The notes under the pieces: model-generated
Seen by the model: the letters and a program-made list of their open reading frames with translations, nothing else
What the model was told of the DNA's origin: nothing
The model's database searches: none
Shown: piece after piece, positions 7,387 to 14,404 of the stretch
Layout of the letters: each line of letters starts with the position of its first letter
How positions within the stretch are numbered: the stretch's first letter is position 1
Translations under genes and position numbers: made by a program
Origin: Treponemataceae bacterium
GTDB taxonomy: Bacteria; Spirochaetota; Spirochaetia; Treponematales; Treponemataceae
DNA: 19,944 nt
Assembly (NCBI GenBank): GCA_024402455.1
Contig: JAKSTS010000032.1
Span: forward strand, 1-19,944
Direction: 5' to 3'

Positions 7387-8652
7387 ATGCCAAAGGTGAT
7401 GCAATATTCAAAAGGTTCTGTAGTTTATTTTGAAGGTGACAAAGACGACAGAATTTTTATTCTTCAAAAAGGTACAATAATATTAAGCTCTATAGACGTA
7501 GAAACTGGAAAAGAAGTAGCAGAACCGGTTAGAGAAGGCGAATTTTTCGGCGTAAAATCTGCTTTGGGTCATTTTCCACGTGAAGAAACTGTCCGTGTTT
7601 TAACTGATTCAATTGCTGTTGCTATGACTGTGCCGGAATTTGAAAAGCTTTTTAGTGGTAATAAAGCCATTATTATGAAAATGCTTCAGGTTTTCTCAAG
7701 CCAGCTTCGCAACATTCATCACAAAATTAAGTCAATTCTGAAAAGTGCTGAAGAAAGCATCGATGACGGTATTTTGGATGTTGTAAGAAGTTTCTATGAT
7801 GATGAGAATTATGTTACGACATTTGATTTGTGCAAACGTTATCTGACAAAGTTTCCGAACACTTATAATAAAAACGAAATTGCCAAATATATGGCAGATG
7901 CAAAACGTAAAAATGAAATTGAAAAGAACCGCCCTGGTCGTAAACCTGTTATTGAAGAAACTGCAGACGAAGATGCCGGTGCTGGTGACAGTTCAACAAT
8001 GAAGCAGTTTTCACTTCCTGCATTTTCCCGATTTGCAAAAACTTATAGACCTGGTGAAGTTCTTATTGCAGAGTTTGAGCCTGGTGATTGTTTCTATCTT
8101 ATCAAATCTGGCCGTGTTCAGCTTTCAAAGACTTTGAATGGAACCAATAAAAATATTGATGTTCTGGGACCTTCTGAATTTTTGGGTGAAATGGCTATTC
8201 TTGAAAACACACCGCGTTCTGCAACTTGTGTAGCTGTAAACACTGTAGAAGTTCTTGAATTTAATAAAGCAAACTTTGAGCTTTTGATTACAAATAATCC
8301 GGCTATTGCATTGATTCTTTTGAAAATGTTCTGCCGTAGAATTAATGAACAGAAACGCCGTTTAAGAATTCTTGTAATATCTGATATTACTGCAAGAATT
8401 GGTGATGTATTCCTGATGCTTGATGAAACACAGCCACAGGTAATGCCGACAAGCGGTGCTATGCGCCGGTTCGATGTTACAATTCAAGATATTTCTCATT
8501 GGGCAGGGCTTTCTATTGATGAAACAAAAGATGAAATCAACCGTTATGTTGAAAAACACCGTATCGAAGTTGTTGATAATTATGTTGTCGTTAAAAATAT
8601 CAATGAGATTCAGCGTCTTGTTGAACAGAGAAAGAATATAAGACCTTCTTGA
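7387..8652 (+). CDS. dual cyclic-nucleotide-binding-domain regulator (Crp/Fnr-like C-terminus)
   Basis: A 421-residue soluble protein with two cNMP-binding beta-barrel domains. The first (about 1-115) has the fold signature (GSVVYFEGDKDDRIFILQKG), but its phosphate cassette is degenerate: GVKSALGHFPREETV lacks the usual Glu and the RSA. The second (about 205-325) has a canonical cassette, GEMAILENTPRSA at 267-279, so it may bind cAMP or a related ligand. Between them, about 125-175 looks like a TPR-type helical hairpin, followed by an acidic linker (188-202). The C-terminus (about 363-412, DVTIQDISHWAGLSIDETKDEI...) resembles a Crp-type winged helix, giving likely DNA binding. AGGA lies 9 nt before the ATG. 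A strong terminator follows. Target genes are unknown; an adjacent divergent PHP gene is one possible target. Confidence 0.88.
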   Translation: MPKVMQYSKGSVVYFEGDKDDRIFILQKGTIILSSIDVETGKEVAEPVREGEFFGVKSALGHFPREETVRVLTDSIAVAMTVPEFEKLFSGNKAIIMKMLQVFSSQLRNIHHKIKSILKSAEESIDDGILDVVRSFYDDENYVTTFDLCKRYLTKFPNTYNKNEIAKYMADAKRKNEIEKNRPGRKPVIEETADEDAGAGDSSTMKQFSLPAFSRFAKTYRPGEVLIAEFEPGDCFYLIKSGRVQLSKTLNGTNKNIDVLGPSEFLGEMAILENTPRSATCVAVNTVEVLEFNKANFELLITNNPAIALILLKMFCRRINEQKRRLRILVISDITARIGDVFLMLDETQPQVMPTSGAMRRFDVTIQDISHWAGLSIDETKDEINRYVEKHRIEVVDNYVVVKNINEIQRLVEQRKNIRPS

Positions 8653-8672
8653 TTTATGCAAAAGGTTTGTTG

Positions 8673-8718
8673 AAAAGCGGCTTTGAACGTGCTTGGTGCT
8701 GTTCTGGCCGCTTTTTTT
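8673..8718 (+). terminator. intrinsic terminator after the cNMP-regulator gene
   Basis: AAAAGCGGC (8673-8681) pairs with GCCGC plus the following T-run (8707-8718). Inside, GAAC and GTTC extend the stem across a small interior loop. The T-run is seven long. Confidence 0.85.
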
Positions 8719-8783
8719 GTAAAATTTCACCTCATATTTGTTTTAATCATAAGTTTTTTAGAAAATTCACTTAATTAAAAACC

Positions 8784-8798
8784 GATAATCTTTTTATG
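8784..8798 (+). promoter_or_regulatory. -10-like GATAAT abutting a start codon
   Basis: GATAAT at 8784-8789 is followed by six pyrimidines and then the ATG at 8796. No Shine-Dalgarno sequence is present. If this is the -10 element, transcription would begin at or next to the A of the ATG, giving a leaderless message. No good -35 is visible. Confidence 0.35.
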
Positions 8799-9611
8799 AA
8801 AAAACTGATTTTAATTTTTGCTGCTTTATTGATGTCTTCATTTGTTTTTGCAGAAACAAAATACAGGTCACTTTCAAAAGACAGGGCAATTATTTCTTAT
8901 ACTTTAGAATATTTTTCAAAAGGAAAATGCAATGAACTTGAGTTTTATATTACAGATTCAAGCGTTGAAACTGAAACTTTTGAAAAAAAGGTACTCGATG
9001 CCCAGAAATCAACAGCCGGAAAAATAAGGCTCAAAGAAGCACTTGCAGAAGATTTTAAATATCGTTTTAGAATTGATTTATATGGCAGTAAGGCTCCCAA
9101 AAAAACTTATTATGTCAAAAACGGCTTTGCTGTATATGACTGCAAAAACAAGGTTTTGCTCGAACTTGAAGATGTTGTAAAACGTGTTTATGCAGAATTC
9201 TGCACTTATGCTGTTGAAAATCTTTATAAAGAAGATGTTCTCTGTACAAATAAATCTGGTTCAAGGCGTGTGTGCTTTTATCTTGATTCGCGCCCTTTTA
9301 TTGAAGAATCTTCCGGCTTGTGCTGCGACAGGGGAAACATTCTGTTTTTTGACTGCGATCTTGGCAATGCTCCAAAAGTTGTAAAACAGGTCAGAAGCGC
9401 CCAGAAAATTCCAAATGGTTTTGCTGTAAAAGAAATTTTGCTTGAAGGTGAATATATTATGGCAATCTATAAAGGCGACAAAGTTGAAAAAACTTATAAG
9501 ATTGTCAATTCAAAAAACGCATATGATGATTCTGAAAACCTGCGGAAGGTTTCTGTAACAGATGACCTTTTGGTAATGGCTGTTGAGTTTATGATTTCTT
9601 CATGGATTTAA
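8796..9611 (+). CDS. secreted protein of unknown function (271 aa)
   Basis: I do not recognise this family. It begins with a classical Sec signal peptide, MKKLILIFAALLMSSFVFA, with likely cleavage after residue 19 (FA|ET), so the protein is probably periplasmic or surface-exposed. The mature part is mixed alpha/beta in appearance, with several cysteines (for example CNELEF, VYDCKNK, LCCDRGN, FFDCDLG) that could form disulfides. A run of short beta-like segments near the end (GEYIMAIYKGDKVEKTYKIV) suggests a small barrel or sandwich. It is flanked by the regulator's terminator upstream and an M15 peptidase gene 108 nt downstream. The start has no ribosome-binding site and sits six nt after a -10-like GATAAT. 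Confidence 0.85.
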   Translation: MKKLILIFAALLMSSFVFAETKYRSLSKDRAIISYTLEYFSKGKCNELEFYITDSSVETETFEKKVLDAQKSTAGKIRLKEALAEDFKYRFRIDLYGSKAPKKTYYVKNGFAVYDCKNKVLLELEDVVKRVYAEFCTYAVENLYKEDVLCTNKSGSRRVCFYLDSRPFIEESSGLCCDRGNILFFDCDLGNAPKVVKQVRSAQKIPNGFAVKEILLEGEYIMAIYKGDKVEKTYKIVNSKNAYDDSENLRKVSVTDDLLVMAVEFMISSWI

Positions 9612-9632
9612 TGCAGGTTTGAGCAGTTTGTT

Positions 9633-9657
9633 TTAAGAGATTTCTTAATTTTGTTTT
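9633..9657 (+). terminator. weak terminator-like hairpin
   Basis: TTAAG (9633-9637) and CTTAA (9644-9648) form a 5-bp stem followed by TTTTGTTTT. It lies 22 nt after the stop of the secreted-protein gene. The stem is short and AT-rich, so the call is tentative. Confidence 0.3.
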
Positions 9658-9674
9658 CTCTTTGTTATGCCTGT

Positions 9675-9692
9675 GCTGTTTCAAGAAACTGC
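9675..9692. promoter_or_regulatory. operator-like dyad upstream of the M15 peptidase gene
   Basis: An 18-bp near-perfect palindrome, GCTGTTTCAAGAAACTGC, with one mismatched pair. It lies 12-29 nt upstream of a GATAAT (9704-9709) that could be the -10 of the peptidase gene, so it would cover the -35 position. That is a usual place for a repressor site. No second copy was noticed in the window. Confidence 0.35.
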
Positions 9693-9719
9693 GGAATTCG
9701 GTCGATAATTTAAACGATT

Positions 9720-10919
9720 ATGCGAAAATGTTTTGTTCTTTTCTTCAGTTTTTGTCTTTGTCTGCTTTTTGTTTCTTGTGTTTCAGACAAAGAAAAATCA
9801 CTTGAAGCAAATCCCGAAACTGAAGAAGTCAGCACCCAGAAAGAAATTGATAGAAGCGAAATAATAAAACGCATTGAAGAAAATTCAAGTTCTGCTGATT
9901 TAATTGTTCCAGAAGAAAATAAAGAAGAAACTGTCTCTAAAGACGTGCAGAAAGCACGCGAAGAATCTGCCGCGCTTCTTGAGCTTCCGCTTCCAAAAGT
10001 AAAAAATTCCCAGCAGATTGCTGATTTCATTGAAAAAAATTATTCTGAAGATTCTGTCATTCCATACGAAGCTTTTGTTTCTTCTCTTGAACTGCCGGAC
10101 AGAGAATTGCTGCCGTTTGGTGCTCTTGTGCTTGAATCTTACCGGCTTGCTTATCCAGACAAAGACATGAAGGTTTTTGAAAAAGAGGGCGACTGGTGCA
10201 TTGAGCTTGAAGGAATGATTTTTGCATGGGCTGACGGCAGGCTTCTGCCTTTTAAAAAGCGTGTTGAAGCAGACAAATATGGCAGACAGATAATTTATCC
10301 GTATACAGGCAAGCCGAGAAATCCAAAGGAATATACACCGGAAGATATTGCAGAGCTAAAGAAAAAAGGCACAAAAGCTGCTCTTGCCGCCGAACTTCCC
10401 GTTGATATATCTTTTACACAGTTTCTGCTCCAGTCAAATGACCGCATCGCAACAGAAAGAAACATACGTTCAATGACTTTTCTTGGACATCGTCTGAATG
10501 TGCATAAAATGATTGTTCCTTTTGTTGAAAAAATCGACAAAGAAATAAAAGAAGCCGCCAAAACGGACAAAAAAGTTGCTTCGTTTATTACAGAAATTAC
10601 AGAAGTCGGCGGCTATAACTGGCGCACAATTGACGGAACAAACGGCAGAAGAAGTTACCACAGTTATGGCATGGCTATAGACATGACTTCAAAAAACAGC
10701 AACAAGCCGACATACTGGGAATGGGTCCGCACATGGAACAGTAAATGGATGCTTGTTCCGCAAACAAGCCTATGGCTGCCTCCTGAACAGGTAATAAAAA
10801 TTTTTGAAAAGTATGGTTTTGTCTGGGGCGGCACATGGGATGAATATGATACGATGCATTTTGAGTTTCGTCCTGAACTTTCTATTCTTTCTTATTTTTA
10901 CTTAATGGATGAAGAATAG
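9720..10919 (+). CDS. M15-family peptidoglycan peptidase lipoprotein (VanY/endolysin-like)
   Basis: A 399-residue exported protein. The N-terminus MRKCFVLFFSFCLCLLFVSC is a lipoprotein signal with Cys20 as the lipidation site. An acidic, Ser/Glu-rich linker (about 21-95) and a domain of unknown role (about 96-250) follow. The C-terminal domain (about 255-395) carries the zinc-peptidase M15 motifs: SYHSYGMAID (ligands His314 and Asp321) and DTMHFEF (Asp377 as likely base, His380 as third ligand). The D-x-x-H spacing resembles the L-alanyl-D-glutamate/carboxypeptidase endolysin branch. It would cleave the peptide part of murein at the outer face of the inner membrane or in the periplasm. The exact bond is not certain. 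There is no Shine-Dalgarno before the ATG; GATAAT at 9704-9709 would give a leader of only about 4 nt. Confidence 0.9.
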   Translation: MRKCFVLFFSFCLCLLFVSCVSDKEKSLEANPETEEVSTQKEIDRSEIIKRIEENSSSADLIVPEENKEETVSKDVQKAREESAALLELPLPKVKNSQQIADFIEKNYSEDSVIPYEAFVSSLELPDRELLPFGALVLESYRLAYPDKDMKVFEKEGDWCIELEGMIFAWADGRLLPFKKRVEADKYGRQIIYPYTGKPRNPKEYTPEDIAELKKKGTKAALAAELPVDISFTQFLLQSNDRIATERNIRSMTFLGHRLNVHKMIVPFVEKIDKEIKEAAKTDKKVASFITEITEVGGYNWRTIDGTNGRRSYHSYGMAIDMTSKNSNKPTYWEWVRTWNSKWMLVPQTSLWLPPEQVIKIFEKYGFVWGGTWDEYDTMHFEFRPELSILSYFYLMDEE

Positions 10920-10945
10920 AATTTATCTTTTCAATATTAAAAAAG

Positions 10946-11006
10946 GTCTGAACAGCAGTTTTCAGACTTTGACATGTCATTAATATGCAGCCTTAAACTG
11001 CTGTTC
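10946..11006. repeat. inverted repeats able to form two alternative hairpins
   Basis: GTCTGAA (10946-10952) pairs with TTCAGAC (10961-10967), a short hairpin with a poor T-run, 26 nt after the M15 stop. GAACAGCAGTTT (10950-10961) is also a perfect 12-bp inverted repeat of AAACTGCTGTTC (10995-11006). The two pairings share bases, so they exclude each other. This may be the 3' end of the peptidase message or an attenuator; the rest of the gap to comM shows no gene. Confidence 0.55.
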
Positions 11007-11186
11007 CTTGCATTTAAATAACGGTTTGATGTTTTTGCATGATTTCACTCTTGTTATGCAAATTCAAAAAACACGCTGAATCTCTTCAATTTGCTTTGAT
11101 TGCTGGGTAAAAGCACAGAAACTAAAAAAAATTGCAGTTTTTTTGAAAAACACACCAAAATTGTTAAAAAAAATCAATATATAAGC

Positions 11187-12761
11187 ATGAATATATTTAG
11201 TTTTTCACCTTTCGGATATGAAGGGGCAATGGTTTCTGTAGAAGTTGATTTACGGCGTGGAATTCCTTCTGTTGATGTTGTAGGCCTTGCAGATGGTGCC
11301 GTAAAAGAGTCCAGAGAGCGTATGCGTGCTGCAATTAGAAACTGCGGTTTTGAGTTTCCACAAGACCGGGTGCTGATCAGTCTTTCGCCTGCGGATGTCA
11401 AAAAAGAGGGTGCAGGTTTTGATCTTGCAATTGCCCTTGCGGTTCTTGCTGCAAAATATGGCTTTGCCGGTGGCGAAGACTGTCTTGTAATGGGAGAACT
11501 TGATCTTGCAGGCAATATTCGCCCTGTACGTGGAATTAATGCGGCAATTTCTTCGGCGTTTGAACAGGGCTTAAAATGGTGCATTGTTCCGGCCGGAAAC
11601 GAAAAAGAAGCATTAAATGCAGGGCTTGGTGTTTGTGCTGTAGAAAATCTTGCAGATGCTTTTAAATGTCTTGAAGCTGCTGCCAGCGGAGAAAATCCAT
11701 ATTTGTCGTTTGATGCTGATAATGGTGCAGATAAAGCAACTGAAGAAGTTGTTTTTCCGCCGCTGGATCCGTCGCTTGATTATTCTTCTGTAAAAGGACA
11801 GGGTCGGCTTGTGCGCGGCCTGCAGATTGCAGCAGCCGGCGGGCATAATCTTATTGCTTATGGTCCACCAGGCTGCGGCAAAACGCTTTCGATAAGGCGT
11901 TTGCCTTCAATTTTGCCATATCTTACTTCAGAAGAGTCAAGAACTGTTACAAGAATCTATAGTCTTGCAGGTTTAATTCCAGTTAGCGGCGAGCATATAA
12001 AGCATAGACCTTTTCGTTCTCCGCATCAAAGTGCAACTCTTGAAGGCATGACTGGCGGCGGCTGCCATTGTCTGCCCGGCGAAATTTCTCTTGCACATAA
12101 CGGCGTGCTTTTTTTAGATGAAGCAACTGAATTCCGCACGGCTGTTCTTCAAAGCTTGAGAATTCCTCTTGAACTTGGAACTGTAACGTTGAGCCGGGCT
12201 GGGCGTCATACTGTTTTTCCTGCATCGTTTCAGCTTTTAATGGCAGCAAACCCTTGCCCGTGCGGGAATTTCGGTTCTGCAAACAAAGTCTGCATCTGCA
12301 GCCCGCGTGCTGTTGAACAATACTGGAAAAAACTTTCAGGGCCGCTTTTAGACCGCATTGATATACGCATTCCTCTTCTTAATGCAGATGCAGAAGAAAA
12401 AGAAAGCTGCGGCAATGAAATGCTCGATGAAAAATTTGCACAGTATGATGATATTTCGTCTTCAAAATTAAGGCCGTCAATTGCACTTGCCGTGCACATG
12501 CAGAGGCGCAGACAGGGCAAAAGCAATGCATGTTTAAAACCAGAAGAAATAGCCGAAAAGATTATTCTTGAAGATGAGGCACAGACAGTTTTTCAGGATT
12601 TATTGTCCTGTTCAAATTTTTCTTCGAGGGCAGAACACAGCATTTTAAAACTTTCACGTACAATTGCAGATCTTGATGGTTCTCAGAATGTAAAATCTGA
12701 ACATATTGAAGAAGCTGTTGAATTTAGAAAAAATGAAGGCGGGCTTGATATATGCTTTTAA
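11187..12761 (+). CDS. comM: ComM/YifB family Mg-chelatase-like AAA+ ATPase
   Basis: A 524-residue cytoplasmic AAA+ protein of the ComM/YifB family. In naturally competent bacteria ComM is a hexameric helicase that promotes branch migration during integration of incoming DNA. The N-terminal LonC-like domain is clear (GIPSVDVVGLADGAVKESRERM, then LSPADVKKEGAGFDLAIALAVLAA). Walker A is GPPGCGKT (226-233), Walker B VLFLDE (307-312), and the arginine-finger region is PLLDRIDI with Arg390. The Cys cluster NPCPCG...CICSP (355-373) and the C-terminal SSRAEHSILKLSRTIADLDGS are also typical. The ATG at 11187 is chosen because it aligns with the family's N-terminus; a longer frame reaching 11100 adds only low-complexity sequence. 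No Shine-Dalgarno is seen. Whether this organism takes up DNA cannot be judged from the gene alone, as non-competent bacteria also carry it. Confidence 0.95.
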   Translation: MNIFSFSPFGYEGAMVSVEVDLRRGIPSVDVVGLADGAVKESRERMRAAIRNCGFEFPQDRVLISLSPADVKKEGAGFDLAIALAVLAAKYGFAGGEDCLVMGELDLAGNIRPVRGINAAISSAFEQGLKWCIVPAGNEKEALNAGLGVCAVENLADAFKCLEAAASGENPYLSFDADNGADKATEEVVFPPLDPSLDYSSVKGQGRLVRGLQIAAAGGHNLIAYGPPGCGKTLSIRRLPSILPYLTSEESRTVTRIYSLAGLIPVSGEHIKHRPFRSPHQSATLEGMTGGGCHCLPGEISLAHNGVLFLDEATEFRTAVLQSLRIPLELGTVTLSRAGRHTVFPASFQLLMAANPCPCGNFGSANKVCICSPRAVEQYWKKLSGPLLDRIDIRIPLLNADAEEKESCGNEMLDEKFAQYDDISSSKLRPSIALAVHMQRRRQGKSNACLKPEEIAEKIILEDEAQTVFQDLLSCSNFSSRAEHSILKLSRTIADLDGSQNVKSEHIEEAVEFRKNEGGLDICF

Positions 12762-12776
12762 AAAAGTTCTGAACTT

Positions 12777-12819
12777 AAAAAAAACTCATCCGGGTTGCAA
12801 AGCTGTTTACAGCCCGGAT
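12777..12819 (-). terminator. intrinsic terminator shared by convergent genes
   Basis: ATCCGGGTTG (12788-12797) and CAGCCCGGAT (12810-12819) form a 10-bp stem with one G-U type pair and a 12-nt loop. On the minus strand the stem is followed by GAG and eight T, so it mainly serves the small secreted-protein gene. On the plus strand it can also end the comM transcript, with a more distant T-run. Confidence 0.75.
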
Positions 12820-12830
12820 ATAAAGAAAAG

Positions 12831-13157
12831 TTATTTTTTTGTAATAATCAGATTTTTTTCTTTATCAAGCGAAAAATCATATTCGTTGAAATTAAAGTAA
12901 GTGTTGTCGCTGCCAATCAAAAGATAATAAGTATCATAAAAGTTTGAAAAATCAATTGTATATTTTTCAATTGCCAGTTTTGAATAAAAAACCGTAGAAT
13001 TTTCTTTTGTGTCTGGATTTAAACCTTTTACTTTTACGACAGATCCTTCTTTTATAAACGTATAAACCATTTTTTCAATTTCATCATAAGACTGGTCTGC
13101 AAAAACTGGCATCATCAAAAAGATGGCAGCAATCAATAAAAGCAGTTTTTTCTTCAT
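12831..13157 (-). CDS. small secreted protein of unknown function (108 aa)
   Basis: Not recognised. The N-terminus MKKKLLLLIAAIFLMMPVFA is a Sec signal peptide, probably cut after VFA, leaving a mature protein of about 88 residues. The mature part is rich in Tyr, Phe, Asn, Asp and Lys, with no Cys, and alternates in a way that suggests a small beta-rich fold (SVVKVKGLNPDTKENSTVFYSKLAIEKYTIDF...). AAGGAG lies 10 nt before the ATG, a longer spacing than usual. It is convergent with comM and divergent from the aldo/keto reductase. A promoter candidate and a good terminator frame it as a single-gene unit. The signal-peptide C-region (MPVFA/S) resembles that of the 293-residue secreted protein at 17011. 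Confidence 0.85.
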   Translation of the reverse strand: MKKKLLLLIAAIFLMMPVFADQSYDEIEKMVYTFIKEGSVVKVKGLNPDTKENSTVFYSKLAIEKYTIDFSNFYDTYYLLIGSDNTYFNFNEYDFSLDKEKNLIITKK

Positions 13158-13233
13158 AAATCAATTTCTCCTTAAAAATTGAAGTTTTTAAACGGACTCT
13201 AAAAAAATTCATTTAGAAGCCTGAATCATAGAA

Positions 13234-13262
13234 AGTCTAATTTTTTTACACTGAAAATTCAA
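13234..13262 (-). promoter_or_regulatory. candidate promoter of the 108-aa secreted-protein gene
   Basis: TTGAAT (13257-13262) and TAGACT (13234-13239) on the minus strand are 17 nt apart; each matches consensus at four of six positions. The implied leader is about 70 nt. Confidence 0.4.
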
Positions 13263-13365
13263 GATGTAAGTAATTTTTTGATTTTTTTAATTGATTCGCA
13301 AAAACATGCAATTTAGAAACTTTTTTCATTCTGCAATCTTCAGTTGTGCTGCAGATTTTTGAAAA

Positions 13366-13394
13366 TTGCAATTTTTATTATCAGTCTATATAAT
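13366..13394 (+). promoter_or_regulatory. sigma70-type promoter of the aldo/keto reductase gene
   Basis: TTGCAA (13366-13371) and a perfect TATAAT (13389-13394) are separated by 17 nt. The start would be near 13401, leaving a leader of about 98 nt before the ATG at 13499. The 13158-13498 gap holds this and the divergent candidate promoter, and no gene. Confidence 0.7.
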
Positions 13395-13498
13395 CAATAA
13401 AGGAGCTTTAAAAAGTTTCTTTAGTGATTGGCAGTCTGCTTTAAGAATTTCAGTTTTTAGAAGCGACCTGAATTTTAGACACAAACGGAAGTATTCTG

Positions 13499-14326
13499 AT
13501 GAAGAAAAAAGATGTTTTTACATTGCCTTTGATTGGGTTTGGCACATATAAAGCAACTGAACAGGACGGAAAAGCTGTAATTTTAAATGCGCTTAAAGCC
13601 GGCTACAGATATTTTGATACAGCCGCTTTTTATTTTAACGAAGAAGACATTGGTGCAGCCTTAAAAGAAAGTGGTATTGACCGTTCAGAAATTTTTATTT
13701 CGAGCAAAGTCTGGCGCACAAACCTTGGCTATGAATCTACTGTAAAGTCTTTTGAAGAAAGCCTTAAAAAGCTTAATACTGATTATCTTGATCTGTTCCT
13801 GGTGCACTGGCCAAGAAAAGACAGCAAATCTGAATGGAAGCAGTTGCTTTCAGAAACATGGAAAGCAATGGAATATATTTATTCAACAGGAAAAGCAAAA
13901 GCAATCGGTGTAAGCAATTTTTTGCCGCATCATCTTGAAGCAATAAAGCAGATGTGGACTGTAAAGCCGTTTGTAAATCAGCTTGAACTTCATGCAGGTT
14001 ACATGCAGGAAGCCGCATGCCAGTATTGCCGCGATAACGGCATTTTGCTTCAGGCATGGAGCCCGCTTGGCAGAGCCAGAATGCTTGAAGAACCGGTAAT
14101 TGTTGAACTTGCAGGAAAATATAATGTTTCTCCTGCAAAATTGCTTCTGCAGTTTTTAGTCCAGCAGAATATTTCTGTTATTCCAAAAGCTTCAACTGTT
14201 GAAAGAATGCAGGAAAATCTTGATATTTTCAGTTTTGAAATAACTGAAGAAGACATGTATTTTCTTAAATGTCTGCCGCAAATGGGCTGGTCTGGCGAAC
14301 ATCCTGATTTTGTTCCGGAAAATTAA
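13499..14326 (+). CDS. aldo/keto reductase
   Basis: A 275-residue NAD(P)H-dependent oxidoreductase of the (beta/alpha)8 aldo/keto reductase superfamily. The catalytic tetrad is visible as Asp40 and Tyr45 in FDTAAFYFNEE, Lys70 in ISSKVW and His103 in LVHWP. Other family marks are the opening LPLIGFGTYKA, the GKAKAIGVSNF segment, QLELH, ILLQAWSPLG and the cofactor-binding VIPKAST near residue 225. The length suits the short 2,5-diketo-gluconate-reductase-like branch. The substrate cannot be read from sequence; reduction of sugar-derived or methylglyoxal-like carbonyls is the common activity. GGAAG lies 7 nt before the ATG. The exported NagZ-type gene starts 78 nt downstream with no clear terminator between, so they may share a transcript. 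Confidence 0.95.
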   Translation: MKKKDVFTLPLIGFGTYKATEQDGKAVILNALKAGYRYFDTAAFYFNEEDIGAALKESGIDRSEIFISSKVWRTNLGYESTVKSFEESLKKLNTDYLDLFLVHWPRKDSKSEWKQLLSETWKAMEYIYSTGKAKAIGVSNFLPHHLEAIKQMWTVKPFVNQLELHAGYMQEAACQYCRDNGILLQAWSPLGRARMLEEPVIVELAGKYNVSPAKLLLQFLVQQNISVIPKASTVERMQENLDIFSFEITEEDMYFLKCLPQMGWSGEHPDFVPEN

Positions 14327-14352
14327 GGAAAATGCAGAAAACCCTCTTTAAT

Positions 14353-14358
14353 TATAAT
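14353..14358 (+). promoter_or_regulatory. -10-like TATAAT before the NagZ-type gene
   Basis: A perfect TATAAT, 46 nt upstream of the chosen TTG start. No convincing -35 lies 16-18 nt upstream, so the gene may instead rely on readthrough from the reductase gene. Confidence 0.3.
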
Positions 14359-14404
14359 TTTTAGAGTTTGGCTTAAATCTGTTTTGAATTCTTTGAGGTG
14401 TGTT

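Noticed and set aside
11100..11186. 29-codon N-terminal extension of ComM
   Set aside because: Low-complexity and outside the family's usual N-terminus; no ribosome site at 11100.
13366..13551. 61-codon plus-strand ORF before the aldo/keto reductase
   Set aside because: It starts within the promoter and runs out of frame into the reductase gene, which has its own good ribosome site.
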